Shown: positions 1 to 6,076, numbered from the stretch's first letter. The stretch: DNA of 12,158 nt from JAKZSU01 sp047517485 (GCA_047517485.1 JAKZSU010000134.1:1-12158); one strand, 5' to 3'. A program made the numbers and translations. Notes: a model not told the origin generated them from the letters alone.

Positions 1-95
1 GCACACGCCGTCTCCGACACGAACCACGCGTCGAATTCAGTCAGGGTGCGCGGGTAGTCGACCCCGCCTTCGGGATGGGATGCCGGGTTCGCCAT
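1..95 (-). CDS. IS1595-family transposase, N-terminal part (runs off the left edge)
   Basis: Read on the minus strand from an ATG at 95-93, this open frame begins MANPASHPEGG, followed by VDYPRTLTEFDAWFVSETAC, and is still open at base 1. The pattern YPRTLxEFxxWFxxExAC is typical of the N-terminus of IS1595 (ISXO2-like) transposases, just before the LRWPDGF and zinc-ribbon segment. Only about 31 codons are inside the window, so the zinc ribbon and catalytic domain cannot be checked. It shares DNA with the 3' end of the DUF4258 frame, which suggests the insertion sequence landed in that gene. The terminal inverted repeat was not identified. Confidence 0.6.
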   Translation of the reverse strand, partial: MANPASHPEGGVDYPRTLTEFDAWFVSETAC

Positions 96-379
96 CCCAA
101 CATATTGACATCACGAGAGCGAAGTGGATACCCTATTTCCATTATTACGACCCAGTTACCCGCATCGTCTCGTCGGGGTGCTTCATTAACCTGCCCGGTT
201 CGCGGTATATCATAGACGTCATTTTGAATGATCGATCGCTCTTCGATCCGTTCGAAAGCATGCGAGCTGGTAATGACATTTTCGGAGTCTTGAGCGCGTT
301 CGCGGATAATTCTTTCCGCTTCATCAGACCGAAGCCGATCCCAATGAACCGGACGTTGGACGGGAATCGGATCGACCAT
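41..379 (-). pseudogene. DUF4258 domain protein, probably truncated by the IS1595-type insertion
   Basis: The 112-residue frame starts at 379. Residues about 18-90 match the DUF4258 pattern: an initial helix, then SSHAFERIEERSI (H40, R44, R48), a second helix, and a strand with GNWVVIME. The family normally continues with a GVVTVV strand and a terminal VEW strand. Here the sequence after RSRDV (about base 110) stops looking like the family and runs into bases that encode the transposase start in another frame. DUF4258 proteins are small, toxin-like domains often found next to antitoxin-like helix-turn-helix genes; no partner is visible here. A TATAAT-like -10 (387-392, minus strand) sits only a few bases before the ATG, so a leaderless transcript is possible. 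Probably non-functional. Confidence 0.55.
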
Positions 380-597
380 AGAATGTATTATACTGATACA
401 AACTTGCGCGAAGACAAGCGATGCTTGCGTGCGGATGTTGACACCGGCCGCGACTTTCTTATGCGGCGAATCCGCAAAGAGCCATTCCCCTCCATCAAAT
501 ATTACGCGTACGATCCGGTAACTCTACGATCACCAGAGCGAGGAGAATGGCCAGTTATTTCAGAAGCTTGAGGGTCTCCGCGACGCTCAATAAAGGG
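380..597. other. Gene-free flanking stretch
   Basis: I recognise no gene here. A plus-strand open frame covers part of it, but that frame is mainly the antisense of the DUF4258 gene and resembles no family. The stretch carries the presumed upstream region of the DUF4258 gene and the DNA just outside the candidate left attachment site. Confidence 0.4.
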
Positions 598-611
598 TGG
601 CGTCCCAGGGA
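598..611. other. Candidate left attachment site (attL)
   Basis: TGGCGTCCCAGGGA here matches the 3' end of the tRNA-Glu gene at 11404 (TGGCGTCCCCAGGGGGA) with one base missing. The first 9 bases are identical. Tyrosine integrases often cross over in tRNA 3' ends within a 7-base overlap, so a short identity is acceptable, but the match is weaker than in most tRNA-targeting islands. The orientation is right: both copies read as a minus-strand tRNA 3' end. Confidence 0.4.
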
Positions 612-631
612 GCACAAACCTAGGGTTTCAT

Positions 632-644
632 GGGATTCGAACCC
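632..644 (-). other. tRNA T-arm-like sequence (minus strand)
   Basis: The minus strand reads GGGTTCGAATCCC, a classic T-stem/T-loop sequence, preceded by GAC as in a tRNA variable-to-T-arm junction. It lies about 20 bases from the tRNA-Glu-like 3' end at 598-611, separated by the small palindrome AAACC-TAG-GGTTT (616-628). No cloverleaf can be closed here. It may be a degenerate tRNA 3' fragment from an older insertion, or chance. Confidence 0.35.
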
Positions 645-706
645 GTCTCATTTTGAGCCCTAACCCATTGATAAACAGTCGCTTCGTATGTCTTGACGTT
701 TCACCC

Positions 707-739
707 GTTATCACTTAGTCTTTTCGAGAAAGTGATAAC
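707..739. repeat. Inverted repeat upstream of the integrase
   Basis: GTTATCACTT (707-716) is the exact reverse complement of AAGTGATAAC (730-739), with a 13-base spacer. It sits about 12-45 bases before the integrase start and just downstream of a possible -35 TTGACG (693-698). It could be an arm-type binding site for Int or AlpA, or an operator. The right arm recurs at the other end of the element. Confidence 0.6.
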
Positions 740-741
740 AG
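729..741 (+). repeat. 13-base direct repeat, left copy
   Basis: AAAGTGATAACAG here is identical to 11338-11350. One copy lies just inside each end of the element, as expected for arm-type integrase or excisionase sites. Confidence 0.6.
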
Positions 742-748
742 AGGTGAT
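741..748 (+). promoter_or_regulatory. Strong ribosome binding site for the integrase
   Basis: GAGGTGAT, followed by C, is a near-perfect complement of the 16S rRNA 3' end and ends three bases before the ATG at 752. It fixes the start codon even though that start lies in tRNA-like sequence. Confidence 0.7.
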
Positions 749-751
749 CCT

Positions 752-1948
752 ATGGGTTCGAGTCCCTCTCGACCGAAGACGCTTTCCGCCGCCTTCGTGA
801 AGACCGTAACCGAGCCCGGCCGCTACGGTGACGGGCGGGGCGGGCATGGCCTGAGCCTCCTGGTCAAGCCGATGCTCAACGGCAGGCGGTCGAAGAGCTG
901 GAGCCAGCGAGTCCGCATCGGCGGCAAGCCGGCGAACATCGGCCTGGGCTCCTACCCTGTCGTGACGCTCGCCGCGGCGAGGGCCAAAGCATTGGTCAAC
1001 GCTCGGGCGATCGCCGAGGGCCGCGACCCGCGTGGCGGCGGCGTGCCGACCTTCGAGACGGCGGCGGAGATCGTGATCGAGCTGCACGAGCCCTCCTGGC
1101 GGGCCGGCGGCCGGACGGCCGAGATCTGGCGTTCGTCGCTCCGGGATCACGTCATGCCGAAGCTGGGCCGGCGGAAAATAAACGAAATCACGGTCGGCGA
1201 AGTGCTGGCGACCCTGTTGCCGGTGTACCAGGAAAAGCGGGAACTCGGGCGCAAGCTGAAACAGCGTATCTCCGCGATCATGAGATGGGCGGTGGCGGAA
1301 GGCCATCGGGAAGACGATCCGGCCGGCCCGGCGATCAACGCCGCCTTGCCAAAACGCGGTGCCACCGTCCGGCACCTGGCGTCCCTGCCCTATCAGGATG
1401 TTGCCGGAGCGCTCCAAACCGTCGACGCATCGCAAGCATGGCCGGCGACGAAGCTATGTCTCCGTTTCATCGCCGTGACCGCAACCCGGAGCGGCGAAGC
1501 GCGCGGTGCGACGTGGGATGAAATCGACCCGCAGGAAGGGGCCTGGCGCATCCCTGCGAGTCGCATGAAGACCAACCGGGAATTTCGCGTGCCGTTGTCT
1601 CCGGCGGCGCTGGACATCCTGCGGTCGGCGGCGGAATGCCGCGACGGCTCCGGTCTGGTGTTTCCTTCGGCGACTGGTCGGGTGCTGTCAGACAACACCT
1701 TGTCGAAACTGTTTCGCGAGAACGGAATCGAGGGCACCGTTCACGGCCTCCGGTCGAGTTTTCGCGATTGGGCCGCCGAGACCGGCAAGCCGCGTGAGAT
1801 CGCCGAGTCGGCGCTGGCGCATGTCGTCGTCGGCGTCGAAGGCGCTTACTTCCGCTCTGATCTATTCGAGCGAAGGGCCGCTCTGATGGATGCCTGGGCC
1901 ATGTATCTGAGCGGCACCAGCGTCAAGGTGGTGCGCCTCCGTGGATAG
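752..1948 (+). CDS. int: Tyrosine recombinase / integrase (DUF4102 arm-binding type)
   Basis: This 398-residue protein is a P4-like site-specific recombinase that would integrate and excise the element. Residues about 10-90 form the arm-DNA-binding domain (RYGDGRGGHGLSLLVKP, then GKPANIGLGSYPVVTLAAAR). Residues about 100-185 are the core-binding SAM-like helices, and about 205-390 the catalytic domain. All catalytic residues can be placed: R246 (TATRSGEARG), K273, H331 and R334 (HGLRSSFRDW), H357 (LAH) and the nucleophile Y366 (AYFRSDLFERR). Length is normal. The start is supported by an excellent ribosome binding site. Its first codons (MGSSPSRP) are encoded by a sequence that looks like a tRNA T-arm and acceptor strand. 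The next gene overlaps its end by 8 bases. Confidence 0.95.
   Translation: MGSSPSRPKTLSAAFVKTVTEPGRYGDGRGGHGLSLLVKPMLNGRRSKSWSQRVRIGGKPANIGLGSYPVVTLAAARAKALVNARAIAEGRDPRGGGVPTFETAAEIVIELHEPSWRAGGRTAEIWRSSLRDHVMPKLGRRKINEITVGEVLATLLPVYQEKRELGRKLKQRISAIMRWAVAEGHREDDPAGPAINAALPKRGATVRHLASLPYQDVAGALQTVDASQAWPATKLCLRFIAVTATRSGEARGATWDEIDPQEGAWRIPASRMKTNREFRVPLSPAALDILRSAAECRDGSGLVFPSATGRVLSDNTLSKLFRENGIEGTVHGLRSSFRDWAAETGKPREIAESALAHVVVGVEGAYFRSDLFERRAALMDAWAMYLSGTSVKVVRLRG
754..766 (+). other. tRNA T-arm-like sequence inside the integrase start
   Basis: GGGTTCGAGTCCC is a typical T-stem/T-loop sequence, followed by CTCTCGACCG, which resembles an acceptor strand. No 5' part of a tRNA precedes it. 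It lies within codons 1-5 of the integrase and may be a relic of a different tRNA attachment site. Confidence 0.45.
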
Positions 1949-2447
1949 CGCCGAATTCGACCGGCTGGTCACTTACGCGAAGAAGCGGCAGAAGTCGCTC
2001 GAACAGGTTTACAACATGCTGGACCCAGAAAGGGGCCAAGGGCAGTACCTGCGCGACCGTATCGACGAGTCCGGAACCAGTCGCGACACATGGGACGGCC
2101 TGAACCGGATGGTTCAGCACTACCTCCGCGAGCGTCGGACGTTGCCGCACGAACTGGCGGCCTGGACGGCCGACGCGCTCGATAGCATGATGACCGAGCC
2201 GGCGAAGCGCCATCGCCCGCGCAAGAATACCGAGGACACCGCCCGCAGGCGGGTTGAGATCAGCCTGGGTGTTTACAACCTGGCGAAGCTCCACAGCCTC
2301 TTTCCGACTCGCGGTCTCAACGGTCTGCCGGGGTGCAGCGCCGCAGGCGGATCGGCTTGCGATGTCGTCGGCGCCGCCTTCGGACTGAATTACAAAGCCG
2401 TCGAGAAGATTTGGAACGAACGCGACCCGCTTTTTCGATCCTACTGA
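1941..2447 (+). CDS. Unknown element protein following the integrase
   Basis: I do not recognise this 168-residue protein. It starts at a GTG overlapping the last 8 bases of int, so translation is probably coupled. It is charged and mostly helical, with no signal peptide or membrane segment. Residues about 1-85 form one helical block (FDRLVTYAKKRQKSLEQVYNML, broken here as FDRLVTYAKKRQ and the following helix). Residues about 98-168 form another, ending in VVGAAFGLNYKAVEKIW, which could be a helix-turn-helix. Its place between int and alpA suggests a role in integration, excision or control. It could also be a DNA-recognition protein missing elsewhere in the element. That is inference only. 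Confidence 0.7.
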   Translation: MDSAEFDRLVTYAKKRQKSLEQVYNMLDPERGQGQYLRDRIDESGTSRDTWDGLNRMVQHYLRERRTLPHELAAWTADALDSMMTEPAKRHRPRKNTEDTARRRVEISLGVYNLAKLHSLFPTRGLNGLPGCSAAGGSACDVVGAAFGLNYKAVEKIWNERDPLFRSY

Positions 2448-2522
2448 CCGCGAAAAAAATAGGACGACTAAACGGGTTTCGCGCGCCATCGTCGGGACCA
2501 TCGAAGTTTAGGAGACCGCGAG
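2448..2522. other. Short intergenic stretch before alpA
   Basis: Contains an A-rich run (2452-2459) and, at its end, the AGGAGA ribosome binding site of alpA (about 2511-2516). No convincing promoter could be picked out. Confidence 0.35.
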
Positions 2523-2723
2523 ATGGAAATTGCGATTTATCGCGAAAAAGACGTGCTTGGCATGCTAATCATTTCGAAAGCGACGCTATGGCGCTGGCGC
2601 CGGGACGGGCAATTCCCGAATCCGGTGCGGCTAGGACCAAACTCGGTCGGCTGGCATCGCAAAGACGTGCACGAATGGCTGGCCAGCCGGCCAAGCGCGA
2701 CCGGCGTAGCCGGCGCCGCCTAA
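2523..2723 (+). CDS. alpA: AlpA-family transcriptional regulator / excisionase-like protein
   Basis: The 66-residue protein fits the AlpA (MerR-like helix-turn-helix) family. It has an N-terminal REKDVLGMLIISKATLWRW helix-turn-helix (residues about 7-26), then the family's RRDGQFPNPVRLGPNSVGW wing (about 26-44), and a terminal helix with EWLASRP. In P4-like satellites and gram-negative PICIs, AlpA proteins switch on element genes and promote excision. A clear AGGAGA ribosome binding site precedes the ATG. Length is normal for the family. It stands between the integration genes and the replication gene, the usual place for this regulator. Confidence 0.88.
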   Translation: MEIAIYREKDVLGMLIISKATLWRWRRDGQFPNPVRLGPNSVGWHRKDVHEWLASRPSATGVAGAA

Positions 2724-2782
2724 AAAACTATCCAGGAGAGGCGCGCGCCGTATTAGCGAGGGCGGCGCGCGACCGAAGCGCA

Positions 2783-3781
2783 ATGACTCTCGCTGCCGTC
2801 CAGCTCGACTTGCCGCTCGATTGCGCGCCCGATCGGGTCCGCGCTCATGGCCTACGAGCAGCGCACGTCTATCCACTGGTCGGTCGAAGGATAGGGCCGA
2901 GCAAGACTTTCTGGTACGGGCGAGTGCCCGCCAATCGTGCGTGGAATTTCAGCCACATCGTCCTGGACGATGCAGGGGCAACATGGGCGACTATGACTTT
3001 CGACTGCGACAACCGGCAGGCGATGGCGGCGGGCTTGGGTGACTTACCGCCTTACAGCTGGATTGTGCGGACGCGGCGCGGCGGCCATGTGAGTTGGGCG
3101 CTCGCGGTTCCTGTCGGAAAGCACCAAGCGGCACGCGCGGCACCGGAAGCCTATCTGTCTGCCGTCGCCGAGTATTATCATCATGCGCTCGGCGCTGATC
3201 CGGCCTTCGGGGGCCTGTCACGCAATCCGGCGCATCCCAAAGCTGACACCGTTTGGGGTCGGCGCAAGCCGTACTCGCTTGATGAGCTGTCGGCAGTTGT
3301 TCCGTTCAATTGGCGCAAGCCGCGCATTGCCCAAACCGGGATCGGCCGAAACCGCGATCTATTCATGGCGACCTGTCGGGGTGACCGTGGCGTGTCGGCG
3401 TTGACCATGGCGCATGCGCTGAATCGGGACGTGGCCGACGCATATGGGCGCGAGCCGCTTCCCGATTCGGAAGTCGCCGGCATCGCGCGATCGGTCGAGA
3501 GATACCGACGGAAATGGGACCGGCAAGGGCACAAGTCGACCTGGCTGGCGCGGCAAGCGGCGCGTGCTCGGATGCAAATCGGCAGGTCTAGGAAGGACAG
3601 CGCGTCACCCGACGAAAGCAACGAGGCGCTGCGCCCGTGGGACGCCGAGGGCATAAGCCGTCGAACGTGGTATCGCCGAAGGGCGGCGAAACGTGGCACT
3701 GTTGCCAATACAGGTATTGGGGGGCCCCTGGCCCCCTTGCCCTCACGCAGTTGGCGAGCCAATTCCCGACTGACGCCGTGA
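2783..3781 (+). CDS. Primase/replication initiator (replicase domain plus PriCT-1)
   Basis: From the ATG at 2783 this gives 332 residues. Residues about 40-175 look like the ColE2-type replicase/primase-polymerase domain: FSHIVLDDAGATWATMTFDCDN with D74 and D76 as likely metal ligands, PYSWIVRTRRGGHVSWAL, then LSRNPAHPKADT. Residues about 185-245 resemble the PriCT-1 domain (GRNRDLFMATCR, LPDSEVAGIARSVERY). The tail has a basic helix-turn-helix-like segment, ISRRTWYRRRAAKR. Such proteins make the primer at an origin near their own gene and replicate plasmids and satellites. The frame stays open upstream to 2333, but that part overlaps alpA and looks non-coding, so I use the later ATG. Its ribosome binding site is weak. 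Three adjacent palindromes lie near its 3' end. Confidence 0.85.
   Translation: MTLAAVQLDLPLDCAPDRVRAHGLRAAHVYPLVGRRIGPSKTFWYGRVPANRAWNFSHIVLDDAGATWATMTFDCDNRQAMAAGLGDLPPYSWIVRTRRGGHVSWALAVPVGKHQAARAAPEAYLSAVAEYYHHALGADPAFGGLSRNPAHPKADTVWGRRKPYSLDELSAVVPFNWRKPRIAQTGIGRNRDLFMATCRGDRGVSALTMAHALNRDVADAYGREPLPDSEVAGIARSVERYRRKWDRQGHKSTWLARQAARARMQIGRSRKDSASPDESNEALRPWDAEGISRRTWYRRRAAKRGTVANTGIGGPLAPLPSRSWRANSRLTP
3694..3736. repeat. Three adjacent palindromes, candidate replication origin
   Basis: Near the 3' end of the replicase gene are three consecutive perfect inverted repeats. The first is TGGCA-CTGT-TGCCA (3694-3707). The second is CCAATAC-AG-GTATTGG (3705-3720). The third is GGGGGCC-CCT-GGCCCCC (3720-3736). 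Initiators of the ColE2 type act at an origin close to their gene, so this cluster is a reasonable origin candidate. The last hairpin might instead slow or end transcription, but it lacks a T-run. Confidence 0.5.
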
Positions 3782-3855
3782 TGGCACCGCGCAAACGGCC
3801 CCTGGGGGTCGTAATCGCTGTGGGTAGTCTCGAACTCCATAGAGGGGAACGATTG

Positions 3856-4203
3856 ATGAGGAAGTTGATCCTAGCGTTATGGATGGCGGCTTTCGCGGCC
3901 TCGGCCTCGGCCTCGGCCTCGGAAGCCGGATCAGACTTGAACTGCGCGGAATTGCAGGAGCTTGTTGTTGAGTTGTCTCCCGTATATATCGCGCCCACAC
4001 GAGAGCCTTTGCGCCGAGACCATGTACCGGAACAGAATTACATCTGGTGCCTGGGCATTGGCTTTGCCGACGTGGAAAACTACCAACACTCGAAAGCCGT
4101 CATACTGTCTTTCGGCGTGGAATCGGATGGCACTGTTTGGTTGGATTTCTGGGAGAAACGGACGGAACCGTCTTTCAAATGGAAGTGGGAAAGGACTCAG
4201 TAG
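3856..4203 (+). CDS. Small secreted protein of unknown function (cargo)
   Basis: The start at 3856 has a GAGGGGA ribosome binding site and gives 115 residues. Residues 1-24 are a clear Sec signal peptide: MRKLILALWMAAFAASASASASEA, given here as MRKLILALWMAAFAAS followed by an Ala-Ser repeat, with likely cleavage near the last Ala. The mature part is about 90 residues. It has two cysteines (NCAELQEL and WCLGIGF) that could form a disulfide, and a Trp-rich C-terminus (WLDFWEKR, FKWKWERTQ). I do not recognise a family. It sits between the replication gene and the terminase, a typical slot for accessory cargo, and ends 3 bases before the terminase start. An export signal is unusual for a packaging-region protein. 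Confidence 0.75.
   Translation: MRKLILALWMAAFAASASASASEAGSDLNCAELQELVVELSPVYIAPTREPLRRDHVPEQNYIWCLGIGFADVENYQHSKAVILSFGVESDGTVWLDFWEKRTEPSFKWKWERTQ
3897..3920 (+). repeat. GGCCTC hexanucleotide repeat, four units
   Basis: Four tandem GGCCTC units plus GG encode alternating Ala and Ser in the signal peptide of the secreted protein. Gain or loss of units would keep the frame and change the signal peptide length. Confidence 0.8.
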
Positions 4204-4206
4204 AGC

Positions 4207-5352
4207 ATGAAAGGTGACCTGCTCGCCTACCTGTCCGGCCTGACGGTCACGCAAGGCCGTCTGGCTGGCCAGCCTTTCGAGGTTCTGCCGTGGCAACGGC
4301 GGTTTGTGCGCGGCGCCTTCGCGCCCGGCACGCAATCGGCGGCGCTGTCTGTCGGGCGCGGCAACGGAAAAACAGCGCTCCTATCTGGTATCGCGGCGGC
4401 GACCCTGGACGGTCCCTTGGCGGTCCCGAGGGGCGAGACCGTGATTGTCGCTTCGAGCTTCGAGCAAGCGCGGATCGCCTTCGAGCATGTGATTGCTTTC
4501 ATGGGCGACAAGCTGCACGACAAGGGCCGGTGGCTGATTTGGAGCACAGCGCAACAAGCGCGGATCGAGGATCGAGCGACGGGTGCACGGGTGCGCTGCA
4601 TAGGCTCCGATCCACGCCGGGCTCACGGTATCGCGCCGGTTCTTGTGCTCGCCGATGAACCCGCGCAATGGCCGCCGACCACGGGCGAGGCGATGCTGTC
4701 GGCGCTGCGCACGGCGGCGGGCAAGCAACCGCACTCGCGCTTTGTCGCGCTTGGCACGCGCCCGGCGGACGCGGAACACTGGTTTGCCAAGATGCTGACC
4801 GGTGGCGCGGACTATGCGCAATGCCATGCGGCGCGGCCGGACGATCCGCCATTTCAGCGCCGGACCTGGGCGAAGGCGAATCCGTCGCTCGCGCATATGC
4901 CGGATTTGCTGGCGGCGATCGGCAACGAGGCGCGCCAAGCGAAGGCGGACCCGGCCATGCTCGCGAGCTTCGAAGCGTTGCGGTTGAACCTTGGCACTAG
5001 CGACACAGAGGTCGCGACCTTGCTGTCCGCTGGCTTGTGGGCGTCGATCGAGGGCGAAGCGGAGCGGGCAGGGCCTTGCGTTTGGGGTGTCGACCTTGGC
5101 ACGAGTGCGGCGCAGTCGGCGGTCGCCGCGTACTGGCCGGCGACCGGGCGGCTTGAGTGCGTCGCCGCGTTCCCTGCCGAGCCGTCGCTTGCCGAGCGCG
5201 GGCTGAGGGATGGCGTCGGAAACCTTTATGTCGAATGTCACCGGCGCGGCGAGCTTCTGACGTTTGGTGGCCGCACGGTCGATGTTGAGATGCTGCTACA
5301 AGCGGCGCTGGCGCGCTTTAGCAGGCCGTCTAGAGTAGTTGCCGACCGTTAG
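4207..5352 (+). CDS. terL: Terminase large subunit, N-terminal ATPase plus part of nuclease (amber-interrupted)
   Basis: The 381-residue product carries the packaging ATPase. It has a Walker A-like GRGNGKT (residues 50-56), Walker B VLVLADEP (145-152, acidic D150 and E151), and a coupling segment ALGTRP. The nuclease domain starts with WGVDLGTS (D296) and reaches a second acidic position, VVADR (D380), where TAG (5350-5352) ends the frame. The same frame continues without further stops to 5706 with typical terminase sequence (GMGFKDGAKDVRGFRRA, then ARTVSDPAGNAKLSKGSQGG). Relatives usually have Trp after ADR, so a TGG-to-TAG change is the simplest explanation. As written, the nuclease lacks its C-terminal part, which should impair DNA cutting. 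Suppression, readthrough, a split protein, or decay are all possible. Confidence 0.9.
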   Translation: MKGDLLAYLSGLTVTQGRLAGQPFEVLPWQRRFVRGAFAPGTQSAALSVGRGNGKTALLSGIAAATLDGPLAVPRGETVIVASSFEQARIAFEHVIAFMGDKLHDKGRWLIWSTAQQARIEDRATGARVRCIGSDPRRAHGIAPVLVLADEPAQWPPTTGEAMLSALRTAAGKQPHSRFVALGTRPADAEHWFAKMLTGGADYAQCHAARPDDPPFQRRTWAKANPSLAHMPDLLAAIGNEARQAKADPAMLASFEALRLNLGTSDTEVATLLSAGLWASIEGEAERAGPCVWGVDLGTSAAQSAVAAYWPATGRLECVAAFPAEPSLAERGLRDGVGNLYVECHRRGELLTFGGRTVDVEMLLQAALARFSRPSRVVADR

Positions 5353-5391
5353 CGCGAAGCGGAGCTACGCGACACCCTGGAGGCCGCTAGC

Positions 5392-5706
5392 GTGCCGCCT
5401 GCCGACTTCGATCCGCGCGGCATGGGATTCAAAGACGGCGCCAAAGACGTGCGCGGCTTTCGCCGGGCCTGCGCCGATGGCTGGGTGACTCCTGTCACGA
5501 GCCTGTTGTTGCGCAGCGCAATGGCCGAGGCGCGCACCGTGAGCGATCCGGCGGGCAACGCGAAATTAAGCAAAGGAAGCCAGGGCGGGCGACGGATGCG
5601 AGCGCGCGACGATTCTGCCGCCGCTGCGATCTTGGCGGTAGCGGCTGGCGTCCGGCAGCCTACGGAACCGCCGAGGCGATGGAGATATCGAGGGATGGCG
5701 GGATGA
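5392..5706 (+). CDS. terL: Terminase large subunit, C-terminal part (downstream of the amber stop)
   Basis: In the same frame as the upstream terminase gene, codons 5353-5706 encode the rest of the nuclease domain: REAELRDTLEAAS, then FDPRGMGFKDGAKDV, PVTSLLLRSAMAEARTV, and a terminal RDDSAAAAILAVAAG with the third likely acidic ligand. A GTG at 5392 is preceded by TGGAGG (5378-5383) at 8 bases, a good ribosome binding site, so a separate product of 104 residues could be made after termination at 5352. That product would lack the first 13 codons after the stop. The stop at 5704-5706 overlaps the next start (ATGA). Coding style is unchanged across the stop, so the interruption looks recent. 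Confidence 0.65.
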   Translation: MPPADFDPRGMGFKDGAKDVRGFRRACADGWVTPVTSLLLRSAMAEARTVSDPAGNAKLSKGSQGGRRMRARDDSAAAAILAVAAGVRQPTEPPRRWRYRGMAG

Positions 5707-5978
5707 GAAGCTGGTTATTGATCGCGCTGATAGGCGCATTGGTCTGGTACTTTTGGCCCGAAGACGACACCTGGAGAGGTTGGGTCTATCCAAGTGCAAG
5801 CAATCTCATGGTGGATAGGTTCATTGGTCAGTATTCTTCTCTGGAAGATTGTCGTCGCGCGGCGACTAGCATCATCGCTAATTTCGGTTGGGAAAATGCG
5901 GACTACGAGTGCGGCCTGAATTGCAAGCGAGACAGTTCTATCGCCGACCTCTGGATCTGCGAAGACACGTTGCGCTAG
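5703..5978 (+). CDS. Small membrane-anchored protein with conserved-looking cysteines
   Basis: The start at 5703 overlaps the terminase stop (ATGA) and gives 91 residues; an in-frame ATG at 5679 is possible. Residues about 3-19 (SWLLIALIGALVWYFWP) form one membrane segment or uncleaved signal anchor, followed by an outward domain with four cysteines (EDCRRA, DYECGLNC, WICEDTLR) suited to disulfides. I recall similar short anchored proteins with a YECGxNC...CEETLR ending among alphaproteobacterial hypotheticals, but no function is known to me. It could affect phage entry or the cell envelope as an accessory protein. It lies 2 bases before the next small frame. Confidence 0.7.
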   Translation: MRSWLLIALIGALVWYFWPEDDTWRGWVYPSASNLMVDRFIGQYSSLEDCRRAATSIIANFGWENADYECGLNCKRDSSIADLWICEDTLR

Positions 5979-5980
5979 CC

Positions 5981-6076
5981 GTGAGTCGCCATCACGTCCA
6001 ACTTCACGCTGGCCGATGGGCCGCCGTCCGGCGGGCCGTAAGGCAGAATGAGAAAAAGAAAAGAGGGGAAACGTGA
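5981..6076 (+). pseudogene. Truncated 5' end of an HNH nuclease gene, possible leader ORF
   Basis: This 31-codon frame starts with GTG and reads VSRHHVQLHAGRWAAVRRAV, then a basic tail (RQNEKKKRGET). The first 20 residues match the N-terminus of the intact HNH protein at 6570 (MSRSHLHLNARRWAAVRRAV) at 13 of 20 positions, while the DNA has diverged. It looks like the start of an older HNH gene cut off where the AT-rich insert begins. Its stop overlaps the next start as TGATG (6074-6078), which may couple translation. Whether the peptide is made is unknown. Confidence 0.6.

Noticed and set aside
80..571. Plus-strand open frame of 163 codons
   Set aside because: It is largely the antisense of the DUF4258 gene, resembles no family and has no convincing ribosome binding site.
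693..721. Full promoter for the integrase
   Set aside because: TTGACG at 693-698 is a fair -35, but no acceptable -10 lies at the right distance.
2333..2782. Possible 150-residue N-terminal extension of the replicase
   Set aside because: It is Arg-rich, overlaps the preceding gene and all of alpA in another frame, and looks like GC-rich open sequence. The replicase-like part begins after the ATG at 2783.
3637..3855. Upstream extension of the secreted-protein frame
   Set aside because: It overlaps the replicase end, while the ATG at 3856 has a good ribosome binding site and begins a clean signal peptide.
4381..5241. Long minus-strand open frame opposite the terminase
   Set aside because: Arg-rich shadow of a GC-rich gene with no recognisable domain.
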